NCBI GenBank assembly: GCA_964630295.1
Contig: CAZVTU010000005.1
Location: 1 to 18,922 of the forward strand
Direction: 5' to 3'
DNA from: CAZVTU01 sp964630295
GTDB lineage: Bacteria > Patescibacteriota > Minisyncoccia > Minisyncoccales > RBG-13-42-11
Length of the DNA stretch: 18,922 nt
The translations under genes were made by a program, and so were the position numbers. This document shows, in pieces, positions 4,618-11,605 of the stretch. The first letter of the stretch is position 1. Every line of letters starts with the position of its first letter. Below the pieces are notes generated by a model. It was not told the DNA's origin. It ran no database searches and worked only from the letters and a program-made list of their open reading frames with translations.

Positions 4618-4645
4618 ATTATACCATATATTAAAAATTTGTCAA
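4618..4645 (-). promoter_or_regulatory. Near-ideal extended promoter of the accessory island
   Basis: Minus strand: TTGACA (4640-4645), 16-base spacer ending in TGG, then TATAAT (4618-4623). All twelve hexamer bases match consensus and TGn precedes the -10. It starts 9 bases after the rpsP stop codon and points into the island. Downstream the leader has GAGGAGAG followed by a possible tiny reading frame (TTG to TAA, 7 residues) and two hairpins. Confidence 0.8.
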
Positions 4646-4654
4646 GAGAAGAGA

Positions 4655-5122
4655 CTATTCTTCTTTTGCTTTTTCTTCTTTCTTTTCTTCTATTTTCGTC
4701 GATTCTTCAGCCGGTTTTTCCTCTTCCTTCGACGAAACTTCAGGCGGTGCTTCTGTTGGTTTTTTCTCGACAGCCGGCTTTTCTTCTGTCGGTTTTTCCT
4801 CAGTAGTTTTTTCAGTTGGTGTGGCTTCTTTCACTTCTTCTTTCTTTTCTTTCTTGGATTCTTTATGAACGTCGATTTTTTTTCCTTCGATAATCTTTTC
4901 TGAAACTAATAAATTATAAATAGTATCTGAAGGTTTTGCCCCAACTGATAACCAATATTTAATTCGCTCTGGTTTTAAAACTTTTTCTTTAGTTAAGGGA
5001 TTATAAAAACCAAGCTCTTCGACAAAACGGCCTTTGGTCGAGGCTTTCTTTTTATCAGTAACCACTATTTTGAAAGATGGTTGATTTTTTTTACCTACTC
5101 TAAATAACCGAATAACTAACAT
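4655..5122 (-). CDS. rpsP: 30S ribosomal protein S16 with long charged tail
   Basis: 155 residues against the usual 80-90. Residues 1-80 are a standard S16 domain (MLVIRLFRVGKKNQPSFKIV, then GFYNPLTKEK and ERIKYWLSVGAKPSDT), which assembles into the body of the 30S subunit. Residues from about 82 on are a low-complexity tail of Lys, Glu, Pro and Thr with repeats of EKPTEEKP type, likely disordered. Tails of this kind are known on ribosomal proteins of CPR and some other bacteria. No Shine-Dalgarno; an 8-bp hairpin (5130-5148) ends 7 bases before the start. It follows rnc closely and is the last gene before the island. Confidence 0.95.
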   Translation of the reverse strand: MLVIRLFRVGKKNQPSFKIVVTDKKKASTKGRFVEELGFYNPLTKEKVLKPERIKYWLSVGAKPSDTIYNLLVSEKIIEGKKIDVHKESKKEKKEEVKEATPTEKTTEEKPTEEKPAVEKKPTEAPPEVSSKEEEKPAEESTKIEEKKEEKAKEE

Positions 5123-5129
5123 AAATTTT

Positions 5130-5148
5130 ACAGAGAACTGTTCTCTGT
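5130..5148 (-). promoter_or_regulatory. Short perfect hairpin just before rpsP
   Basis: ACAGAGAA-CAG-TTCTCTGT in minus RNA, 8 bp closing a 3-base loop, placed between the rnc stop (5153) and the rpsP start (5122), exactly where a ribosome site would normally be. It may be an RNase or translational control site; no U-tract, so not a classical terminator. Confidence 0.45.
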
Positions 5149-5152
5149 TGAT

Positions 5153-5842
5153 TTACCAATTTTTTATTTCTAAAGCATTTTTGGCTGCTTCCTCCTCTGC
5201 TTCCTGTTTAGAAGAACCTTCACCTTTGGCGACTAATTCTTTATTAAGGAAAACACCAATAATAAAGTGTTTAGCGTGATCTGGCCCCCACTCATCTAAA
5301 ACTTTATAAATGGGAGTAATTCCCACCCTTTCTTGAGCTTCTTCTTGAAAACGGGATTTAGCATCTTTAAAAAGACCTTTTTCTATAATTCTTGGCAGTT
5401 TTACAATTAAATATTTCTCAATAAATTCTTTGGTTTTCCCATATCCTTGATCAAGATAGATTGAACCAACAAAAGCTTCAAAGGTATTAGCTAAAATGTA
5501 TTGCCTGGCTTTTCCCAGTTCCTTTGCTTCTCCTCGAGAAAGAAGTAAAAAATTATTAAAATCCAATTCTCTGGCTATTTCTGAAAGCATTTTAGCATTA
5601 ACTAAAGCTGCTCGCCAATTAGTTAATTCTCCCTCTGACTTTTCAGGATATTTCTGATAGAGGTATTCTGTAACCACTAACTCTAAAACAGCATCACCCA
5701 GAAATTCTAACCTTTCATTGTGAGATAAATAAAAATCTGGATTTTCGTTTAAATAAGAGCGATGACAAAATGCTTGAATTAACAAATCTTTATTTTTAAA
5801 TTTCACTCCTAATTTTGTTTCTAATTTTGAAAAATCTTCCAT
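5153..5842 (-). CDS. rnc: Ribonuclease III
   Basis: 229 residues, normal length. The N-terminal RNase III domain (about 5-150) has the signature NERLEFLGDAVLE (42-54, with Glu43 and Asp50) and LANTFEAFVGSIYLD (117-131). The C-terminal double-stranded-RNA-binding domain (about 159-227) has DAKSRFQEEAQER, GPDHAKHF and GEGSSKQEAEEEAAKNAL. It cleaves double-stranded RNA, including rRNA precursors. Oddity: the position of the third catalytic acidic residue (Asp114 in E. coli) is Asn119 here, while the nearby Glu122 is kept; activity may differ, or this may be a lineage variant. It starts 4 bases after the nusB stop, so the two are coupled, and it precedes rpsP. No Shine-Dalgarno. Confidence 0.95.
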   Translation of the reverse strand: MEDFSKLETKLGVKFKNKDLLIQAFCHRSYLNENPDFYLSHNERLEFLGDAVLELVVTEYLYQKYPEKSEGELTNWRAALVNAKMLSEIARELDFNNFLLLSRGEAKELGKARQYILANTFEAFVGSIYLDQGYGKTKEFIEKYLIVKLPRIIEKGLFKDAKSRFQEEAQERVGITPIYKVLDEWGPDHAKHFIIGVFLNKELVAKGEGSSKQEAEEEAAKNALEIKNW

Positions 5843-5846
5843 ATTT

Positions 5847-6269
5847 TCACTTTTTTTCCATCTCTTTATAGACAGTCCCTAAAACTCCATTAATAAATTT
5901 TCCCGAACTTTCTCCTCCGAAGGTTTTAGCCAGTTCGATAGCTTCATTAATAGCCACTTTCGGAGGAACTTCTTTTTTATCCGCATATATCAATTCGTAA
6001 AGACCTATTCTTAAAATATTTCTATCCACGATCGTAATTTGATCAATAGGCCATTCAGGAGCTGCTTTCTCAATAATTTTATCCAGCTTTGGAAGATACT
6101 TAACTACACCTGTTACTATCTGCCAAACCAGGCTAGTATCTTCTAAACCCGGTCCAAATTCTTTGATATTTTTTTCTACTATTTTCTCTAAATCTTTTTG
6201 CTTACCAGAAAAATCCCATTCATAAAGGGATTGCATTGCAATGGACCTAGATAAGTGACGTGAAGCCAT
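5847..6269 (-). CDS. nusB: Transcription antitermination factor NusB
   Basis: 140 residues, normal length. It begins MASRHLSRSIAMQSLYEWDF, the RNA-binding N-terminal helix of NusB (compare the family's R-x-x-A-x-Q-x-L-Y pattern), and has WPIDQITIVDRNILRIGLYE and VAINEAIELAKTFGGESSGKF followed by INGVLG, all hallmark segments. NusB with NusE (S10) binds boxA of rRNA transcripts and prevents premature termination; it also supports 30S maturation. The placement beside rnc and ribosomal protein genes fits rRNA synthesis and processing. No Shine-Dalgarno site is visible. Confidence 0.95.
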   Translation of the reverse strand: MASRHLSRSIAMQSLYEWDFSGKQKDLEKIVEKNIKEFGPGLEDTSLVWQIVTGVVKYLPKLDKIIEKAAPEWPIDQITIVDRNILRIGLYELIYADKKEVPPKVAINEAIELAKTFGGESSGKFINGVLGTVYKEMEKK

Positions 6270-6290
6270 AAATATTACCCCGAAGAATAA

Positions 6291-6581
6291 TTATTTTTTG
6301 GAAAGTTCTTCCCAACTTAAAGGTTTTTTCTCAGCCATTTTCTCTTCTCTCTCTTTTGCGGCAATTTCTTTCTCTTTTATCTTTTTCTCTTTCTTAGTTA
6401 GTTTTTTCAAAACATCAATGACTTCCCTACCTTTGTAATAACCACAATTAGAACAAGCAGTGTGAGGTAAAATCGATTTACCACATTTTGGGCAATTTGT
6501 TAAAACCGGGACAGATAAAAAAATATGTGCCCTTCTCTTATTTCTTCGAGATTTAGTGTGTTTTTGTTTGGGAACAGCCAT
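6291..6581 (-). CDS. rpmF: 50S ribosomal protein L32 with C-terminal extension
   Basis: 96 residues against the usual 55-65. Residues 1-60 are L32: MAVPKQKHTKSRRNKRRAH, then a zinc ribbon with CPKC (about 30-33) and CSNC (about 43-46) and GYYKGREV. From about residue 58 on comes a helical, charged tail (KKLTKKEKKIKEKEIAAKER and onward, ending LSWEELSKK) that may extend from the ribosome surface. The pattern matches the tail on S16 in the same operon. It lies between rnhB and nusB; the 50 bases before it carry a heptamer repeat. No ribosome site seen. Confidence 0.94.
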   Translation of the reverse strand: MAVPKQKHTKSRRNKRRAHIFLSVPVLTNCPKCGKSILPHTACSNCGYYKGREVIDVLKKLTKKEKKIKEKEIAAKEREEKMAEKKPLSWEELSKK

Positions 6582-6592
6582 AATAAAAGCTT

Positions 6593-6620
6593 AAAAATCA
6601 AAAATCAAATCTCAAAACTA
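6593..6620. repeat. Heptamer tandem repeat between rnhB and rpmF
   Basis: Four 7-base units on the plus strand: AAAAATC, AAAAATC, AAATCTC, AAAACTA. The unit family is the same as at 6674-6701 (there inverted) and 16547-16581. Bases 6605-6617 are the exact reverse complement of 6687-6699, so a 13-bp stem could bracket the rnhB stop codon. Confidence 0.6.
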
Positions 6621-6631
6621 ATGATAGCACA

Positions 6632-7312
6632 CTAATTAAATTTTTTCAATAGTTTTGGTTTTTTAGGTGTATTTTTAACTTTTGACTTTTGAGATTTGAG
6701 ATTAGTTACTGGTTTAAAAGTTTTCCTATGTATTTTACACAGACCATATCTTCTTAATCTTCTCCGATGAAGTTTTGTCGGATATCCTTTATGTTTTTCA
6801 AAACCATATTGGGGATATTTTTTTTGATATCTCCTCATTATTTTGTCTCTAGTTACCTTAGCTATAATAGAAGCTGCAACACAAGAAAATACTTTTTCAT
6901 CGGCTTTAACAATCGATTTTTGTGGGATATTTAAATTAATTTTAAAATTGCCATCCAGAATCAAAAAATCGGGCTTCTCTTCTAGCTTTTCCAAAGCTCT
7001 CTTCATTGCCAGCTTGGTTGCCTCCAAAATATTAATCCTATCAATTACTTTTTCTGAAACCCTGCCAATCCCCCACTCAATGGCTGGACTTTTTGTAATA
7101 AGTTTATATAATTCTTCGCGTTGTTTTGGGGAAAGTTTTTTAGAATCCCTGATTTTTGTATCTTGTATCTTGTATCCTGTATCCTGTATTAAGACGGCGG
7201 CGGCGATAACTGGCCCGCAAAGCGCTCCCCTTCCTGCTTCATCTAAACAAGCTACATTTTTATACCCCTTTTTCCACAATCTTTTTTCTTCAGAAAGATT
7301 CGGATATTTCAT
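6632..7312 (-). CDS. rnhB: Ribonuclease HII
   Basis: 226 residues. It removes the RNA strand of RNA-DNA hybrids and starts ribonucleotide excision repair. Seen: CLDEAGRGALCGPV (22-35) with the catalytic Asp24-Glu25 pair, RDSKKLSPKQREELY, LILDGNFKI, KADEKVFSCVAASIIAKVTRD and the C-terminal YGFEKHKGYPTKLH; the essential acidic residues look intact. Two low-complexity inserts are encoded by heptamer repeats: IQDTGYKIQDTKI (about 42-54), in the loop before RDSKKL, and LKSQKSKVK near the C-terminus. Both inserts keep the frame and sit in variable parts of the fold. First gene of the leftward core operon, divergent from dnaE. No Shine-Dalgarno. Confidence 0.95.
   Translation of the reverse strand: MKYPNLSEEKRLWKKGYKNVACLDEAGRGALCGPVIAAAVLIQDTGYKIQDTKIRDSKKLSPKQREELYKLITKSPAIEWGIGRVSEKVIDRINILEATKLAMKRALEKLEEKPDFLILDGNFKINLNIPQKSIVKADEKVFSCVAASIIAKVTRDKIMRRYQKKYPQYGFEKHKGYPTKLHRRRLRRYGLCKIHRKTFKPVTNLKSQKSKVKNTPKKPKLLKKFN
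6674..6701. repeat. Heptamer tandem repeat within the 3' end of rnhB
   Basis: Four 7-base units on the plus strand: TTTAACT, TTTGACT, TTTGAGA, TTTGAGA. In the minus reading it encodes part of the basic tail of RNase HII (LKSQKSKVK). Same unit family as in miaB and in the rnhB-rpmF spacer. Confidence 0.65.
7154..7188. repeat. Heptamer tandem repeat inside rnhB
   Basis: Five 7-base units on the plus strand: TTTTGTA, TCTTGTA (twice), TCCTGTA (twice). On the coding strand the unit is TACA(A/G)(A/G)A. The array encodes the IQDTGYKIQDT-type insertion. Because 7 is not a multiple of 3, only changes of three units (21 bases, 7 residues) keep the frame. Confidence 0.7.
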
Positions 7313-7318
7313 TAATTC

Positions 7319-7528
7319 AGTTTATCATATTTGACTTCGTTTTGGGAAAAAAGTAAAATAGTATAATCCGCTANNNNNNNNNNNNNNNNNNNNNNNNNNN
7401 NNNNNNNNNNNNNNNNNNNNNNNNNNNNNNNNNNNNNNNNNNNNNNNNNNNNNNNNNNNNNNNNNNNNNNNNNAGTTTATCATATTTGACTTCGTTTTGG
7501 GAAAAAAGTAAAATAGTATAATCCGCTA
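7319..7528. other. Scaffold join: 55-base exact duplication around 100 N
   Basis: Positions 7319-7373 and 7474-7528 are identical over 55 bases, and between them are exactly 100 N (7374-7473). This is what results when two contigs that share a k-mer-length end are joined with a default gap. The true sequence probably contains one copy and no gap. Real content: the rnhB-dnaE divergent spacer of about 90 bases. Confidence 0.9.
7517..7522 (+). promoter_or_regulatory. -10 box of the dnaE operon
   Basis: A perfect TATAAT 36 bases before the dnaE ATG (also present at 7362-7367 in the duplicated contig end). The -35 region is poor (TTTTGG at a 16-base spacing), so the promoter is tentative. The leader would be about 30 bases long. 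Confidence 0.45.
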
Positions 7529-7558
7529 AAAAGGCTATTTACTTTGGTCTTTTTGTTT

Positions 7559-10500
7559 ATGAAGTTTACCCACCTACACGTCCATAGTCATTATTCCCTG
7601 CTAGATGGCCTGCCTAAAATCGATGAACTTTTAGATTATGTCAAAGAATTAGGAATGGATTCAGTTGCTTTAACTGACCATGGGAACATCTATGGAGCAG
7701 TAGAATTCTATAAAAAAGCAATTGAACGAGGAATTAAACCGATTATTGGCTGTGAAATGTATATGGCTTTAGAAAGAATGTCTCAAGAAAGACCAAATGT
7801 TGACGATAAAAGATATCACTTAGTTTTATTAGTAAAAAATAAAGAAGGTTATAAAAATTTAGTAAAACTAATCACCAAGGCCCATTTAGAGGGCTTTTAT
7901 TATAAACCAAGAATTGATGAAGAATTATTGGCTCAATACTCTAATGGTCTAATAGGATTATCTGCTTGTCTGGCGGGTAAAATTCCCAAACTTATCTTGG
8001 CTAAGAAAATGGTAGAAGCTGAAAAAACTGCATTACATTATCAAGAAATTTTTGGCAAAGGTAATTTTTATTTAGATATCCAACATCATCCAAACTCCCC
8101 AGACCAAAAAATTGTAAATAAAGGATTAATTGCAATCTCCAAAAAATGTGGCGTTCCTTTGGTTGCTACCAACGACGTTCATTATTTAAGACCGGAAGAC
8201 GCTGAAGCTCAAGATGTATTAATGCTAATTAATACTGGAGCTGACCCTAATGATCCCGAAAGATTAAGTTTAAGAGCAGATGATTTTTCAATGAGACCTC
8301 CAGAAAAAATGATGGAGGATTTTAAAGAAATACCAGAAGCGATTGAAAATACTCAAAGAATTGTTGAAGCTTGTAATTTTCAATTTGAATTGGGTAAAAT
8401 AAAACTCCCCCACTATCAGGTTCCCTCAGGAAAAACAGCTGATGAATATCTAAGAGAACTCTGTCAACAAGGATTAGAAAAAAGATATGGAAAGAATCCA
8501 GGAAAAGAAGTCTTAGACAGGTTAGATTATGAACTTTCTGTAATTAAAGAAATTGGGTTTGCTTCTTATTTTTTGATTGTTCAAGATTTTGTTAACTGGG
8601 CAAAAGAAAATCGTATCGTCGTAGGACCTGGTCGCGGATCAGTTGGCGGTTCGTTGGTAGCTTATTTAGTAAATATTACTAATATCGATCCTTTAAAATA
8701 TAACCTTTTATTTGAACGATTTTTAAACCCTGAGAGAATTTCTTTTCCCGACATCGATTTAGATTTTACTGACCGAAGAAGAGACGAAGTAATAAATTAT
8801 GTGGCTGAAAAATACGGCAGAGATAAGGTGGCTCAAATTATTACTTTTGGAACCATGGCAGCCCGGGCAGTAGTCCGTGATGTTGGTCGAGCTTTAGGAT
8901 ACAGCTATACCTATTGTGACCAAATTGCTAAATTAATCCCCTTTGGCATGTCTTTAGAAGAGACAATAAAACGAGTTTCAGAATTCCGAGCAATTTATGA
9001 TACGGACGAAAAAGCCCGAAAACTAATTGATTTTGCAAAAAAATTGGAGGGAGTTGCTCGCCACGCTTCTACTCACGCTTGTGGGGTAGTCATTTCTGAT
9101 ACTCCCTTAGATAATGTTGTCCCCCTTCAACATCCAACCCAAGATGATGCCGCCATTGTTACTCAGTATGAAATGCACTCCATTGAAGATTTAGGTCTTT
9201 TAAAAATGGACTTTTTGGGACTAAAAAATCTTACTATCATTGAAGATACTTTGTCTCGAATTTATGCTGTCCAGGGATTTAATGTTGATATTGAAAAAAT
9301 TCCCCTCGATGATAAAAAGACTTATCGGCTTTTACAAAAAGGAGAAACAGTTGGAGTGTTCCAATTAGAGTCAGAAGGAATGCAACGATATCTTAAACAA
9401 TTAAAACCAACCGAATTCGAAGATATTATTGCCATGGTTGCTTTATATCGACCAGGTCCCATGCAGCTTATCCCAGACTATATCGCTAGGAAACAAAAGA
9501 AACAACGAGTAGAATATCTCCATCCAAAATTAAAGCCGATTTTAGAGAACACTTATGGTATTCCTGTTTACCAAGAACAGATTATGCAAATTGCTAGAGA
9601 TTTAGCTGGTTTTTCCCTTTCTGAAGCCGATATTCTAAGAAAAGCGATTGGAAAGAAAATAAGAAAATTACTAATGGCCCAAAGAGAGAAATTTATTGAG
9701 GGATTAAAGAAAAACAATATTCCTGAAAATATTGCCCAACAAATTTGGTATTGGATTGAACCTTTTGCCTCCTATTCTTTTAACCGTTCACATGCAGCCG
9801 CTTACGCAACCATTGCCTATCAAACAGCTTTCCTCAAGGCTCACTTCCCAGTTGAATTTATGGCTGCCCTTTTAACTTCAGAAAGGAATGACATTGATAG
9901 AATTTCGGTCTTAATTGGAGAGTGTCGGAAAATGGGCTTAGAAGTTTTACCTCCTGACATTAACGAAAGTTTTACTTATTTTAGTGTTGTTCCAAAGAAA
10001 AATCAGATTCGCTTTGGATTATCAGCTATTAAAAATGTTGGCTCTGGTGTTGTTGAGGCAATTGTTGAAGAAAGAAAAAGTAAGGGAAATTTTACCTCAA
10101 TTGATGATTTTATATCTCGGATTAATACCAAAGATTTAAATAAAAAATCATTAGAAAGTTTAATTAAAGCTGGTGCTTTTGATAAATTAGCTGAAAGAAA
10201 TCAACTTTTATTTAATATTGAAAAACTCCTTGAGTCTTCGAGAGAAATTCAAAAAATAAAAACCAATGGTCAACAGGGCCTCTTTGATGGGATGGAATTT
10301 AACAATAAAATTTATCTTTCTTCCACTAAACCTGCCACTGAAAAAGAAAAACTCGCTTGGGAAAAAGAATTATTGGGTCTTTTTATAAGTAGCCATCCTT
10401 TAAAAAATTTCCGAAAAATACTAGAAAAGAAAACAATAGCTATTTCCAAAATTCGAAATTACAATCCTAAAAAAATAATAAAGATTGGTGGAATTATCTC

Positions 10501-10723
10501 AGGTATTAAAAAAATAATTACTAGGAACGGAAAGCCTATGCTTTTTCTAAATTTAGAAGATTTATCAGATAGAATTGAAGTTATTGTCTTTCCTGGGATA
10601 ATTGAAAGAAATCCTTCAGTTTTTCAAGAAAACAAAATTGTAGCTATCTCTGGTAGATTAGATTCCAAAGATGGGGTCCAAAAGTTAATTTGTGAAGAGA
10701 TTGAAGAGATTTTAGAATCTTAG
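7559..10723 (+). CDS. dnaE: DNA polymerase III alpha subunit
   Basis: 1054 residues from the ATG at 7559 (a TTG 15 bases upstream is also in frame but would precede the conserved start). Replicative polymerase. Domains: PHP (1-280) with HLHVHSHYSLLDG, DHGN and NDVHY; polymerase core with GPGRGSVGGSLVAYL and the catalytic DIDLDF (about 398-403), third aspartate in MDFLGLKN (about 552); fingers with PGPMQLIPDYI; tandem helix-hairpin-helix near 820 (GLSAIKNVGSG); OB fold at about 975-1050. The PHP site keeps more histidines than E. coli DnaE, so it may be an active metal site (proofreading), as known in Thermus. It is shorter than E. coli DnaE (1160) because the C-terminal tau-binding region is missing. 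First gene of a rightward operon with degV and thrS. No Shine-Dalgarno. Confidence 0.97.
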   Translation: MKFTHLHVHSHYSLLDGLPKIDELLDYVKELGMDSVALTDHGNIYGAVEFYKKAIERGIKPIIGCEMYMALERMSQERPNVDDKRYHLVLLVKNKEGYKNLVKLITKAHLEGFYYKPRIDEELLAQYSNGLIGLSACLAGKIPKLILAKKMVEAEKTALHYQEIFGKGNFYLDIQHHPNSPDQKIVNKGLIAISKKCGVPLVATNDVHYLRPEDAEAQDVLMLINTGADPNDPERLSLRADDFSMRPPEKMMEDFKEIPEAIENTQRIVEACNFQFELGKIKLPHYQVPSGKTADEYLRELCQQGLEKRYGKNPGKEVLDRLDYELSVIKEIGFASYFLIVQDFVNWAKENRIVVGPGRGSVGGSLVAYLVNITNIDPLKYNLLFERFLNPERISFPDIDLDFTDRRRDEVINYVAEKYGRDKVAQIITFGTMAARAVVRDVGRALGYSYTYCDQIAKLIPFGMSLEETIKRVSEFRAIYDTDEKARKLIDFAKKLEGVARHASTHACGVVISDTPLDNVVPLQHPTQDDAAIVTQYEMHSIEDLGLLKMDFLGLKNLTIIEDTLSRIYAVQGFNVDIEKIPLDDKKTYRLLQKGETVGVFQLESEGMQRYLKQLKPTEFEDIIAMVALYRPGPMQLIPDYIARKQKKQRVEYLHPKLKPILENTYGIPVYQEQIMQIARDLAGFSLSEADILRKAIGKKIRKLLMAQREKFIEGLKKNNIPENIAQQIWYWIEPFASYSFNRSHAAAYATIAYQTAFLKAHFPVEFMAALLTSERNDIDRISVLIGECRKMGLEVLPPDINESFTYFSVVPKKNQIRFGLSAIKNVGSGVVEAIVEERKSKGNFTSIDDFISRINTKDLNKKSLESLIKAGAFDKLAERNQLLFNIEKLLESSREIQKIKTNGQQGLFDGMEFNNKIYLSSTKPATEKEKLAWEKELLGLFISSHPLKNFRKILEKKTIAISKIRNYNPKKIIKIGGIISGIKKIITRNGKPMLFLNLEDLSDRIEVIVFPGIIERNPSVFQENKIVAISGRLDSKDGVQKLICEEIEEILES

Positions 10724-10736
10724 GATTTATCTTATT

Positions 10737-11603
10737 ATGAAAAATTTCCCTAAAATTGCCATCGTAGTAGATAGCACTGCTTACTTTACCCCCATTGAAA
10801 AATCGCAATACCTTATTGAAGTAGTACCAGTTAATGTAATGTTTGAAGGAAAGATTTATCGCGATGGGATAAATTTAACCACCGATCAAGCTTATCAATT
10901 TCTAAAGAAAAATCCTGAAGATTGGGCTACTTCTGCTCCTTCAGTTGGTGATTTTTTAACCGCATTCAGAAAGGTATCAATCCAAGGAGTAGAAGCAATA
11001 ATTTGCTTAACCCTGGCTCAATCGATTTCGGCTACTTGGAATAATGCCAGAAACGCTAAAGAAATAGCAAAAAAAGAAATGCCGGAATTAAAAATTGAAA
11101 TTATAGATTCAGGTACCGCAGTAGTTGGAGAAAGACTTTTAGCTTTAAGAATTGGTCAAATGGTAAAAGAAGGTAAAGAGTTTGGGGAATTAGTTGAAAT
11201 GGTAGAAAATTTTAAAAAAAAACTAAGAGTATTTGTTTTATTAGAAACAATTCGTTATGTTTACCGATCTGGCCGAATTCCCAAAATTGCTTCAAAGATT
11301 GGTGCTATTTTACCTTTAAAACCCATCCTTAGTGTTTATGGCGGTAAGATTAAATTTAAAGAAGCAACTGTTTCTAAAGAAAAAGGTGAAGAAAAAATTA
11401 TGGAGATTTTAAAAGAAAATTTTGATGAAAATTTTCCGGAAATTGATTTAACGTATATTGATAACTTGGAAGAAATAAAAAATTTTAAAAAAAGAATTTC
11501 TTCATTAATTCCGGGAGTGAAAATTTCAATCAGCCAATTCAGTCCAATCGTAGGCTACGCTACCGGCCCTGGAACTATTGGAGTTGGATTTTTTTCTAAA
11601 TAA
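10737..11603 (+). CDS. DegV family fatty-acid-binding protein
   Basis: 288 residues, normal length. N-terminal IAIVVDSTAYFTPIE is the classical DegV opening (I-x-x-D-S-x-x-D/A), followed by VVPVNVMFEGKIYRDGINLT and ATSAPSVGDF, where the serine contacts the lipid carboxylate. Later LSQSISATWNNA-like and YVYRSGRIPKIASKIGAIL are diagnostic; the C-terminus has the conserved GPGTIGVGF. DegV proteins (FakB type) bind fatty acids and present them to the kinase FakA; the kinase is not in this window. CPR bacteria cannot usually make fatty acids, so a role in using host lipids is attractive but inferred. It starts 13 bases after dnaE and ends 2 bases before thrS. No strong ribosome site. Confidence 0.93.
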   Translation: MKNFPKIAIVVDSTAYFTPIEKSQYLIEVVPVNVMFEGKIYRDGINLTTDQAYQFLKKNPEDWATSAPSVGDFLTAFRKVSIQGVEAIICLTLAQSISATWNNARNAKEIAKKEMPELKIEIIDSGTAVVGERLLALRIGQMVKEGKEFGELVEMVENFKKKLRVFVLLETIRYVYRSGRIPKIASKIGAILPLKPILSVYGGKIKFKEATVSKEKGEEKIMEILKENFDENFPEIDLTYIDNLEEIKNFKKRISSLIPGVKISISQFSPIVGYATGPGTIGVGFFSK

Positions 11604-11605
11604 TT

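Noticed and set aside
6593..7188. CRISPR-like repeat array near rnhB
   Set aside because: Units are 7 bases with no spacers and partly coding; there is no cas gene in the window.
6843..7334. Plus-strand 163-residue open frame opposite rnhB
   Set aside because: Antisense to the clear RNase HII gene; composition mirrors it.
7319..7528. Genuine 55-base direct repeat or duplicated dnaE promoter
   Set aside because: The copies are identical and abut a default 100-N gap, so an assembly overlap explains them.
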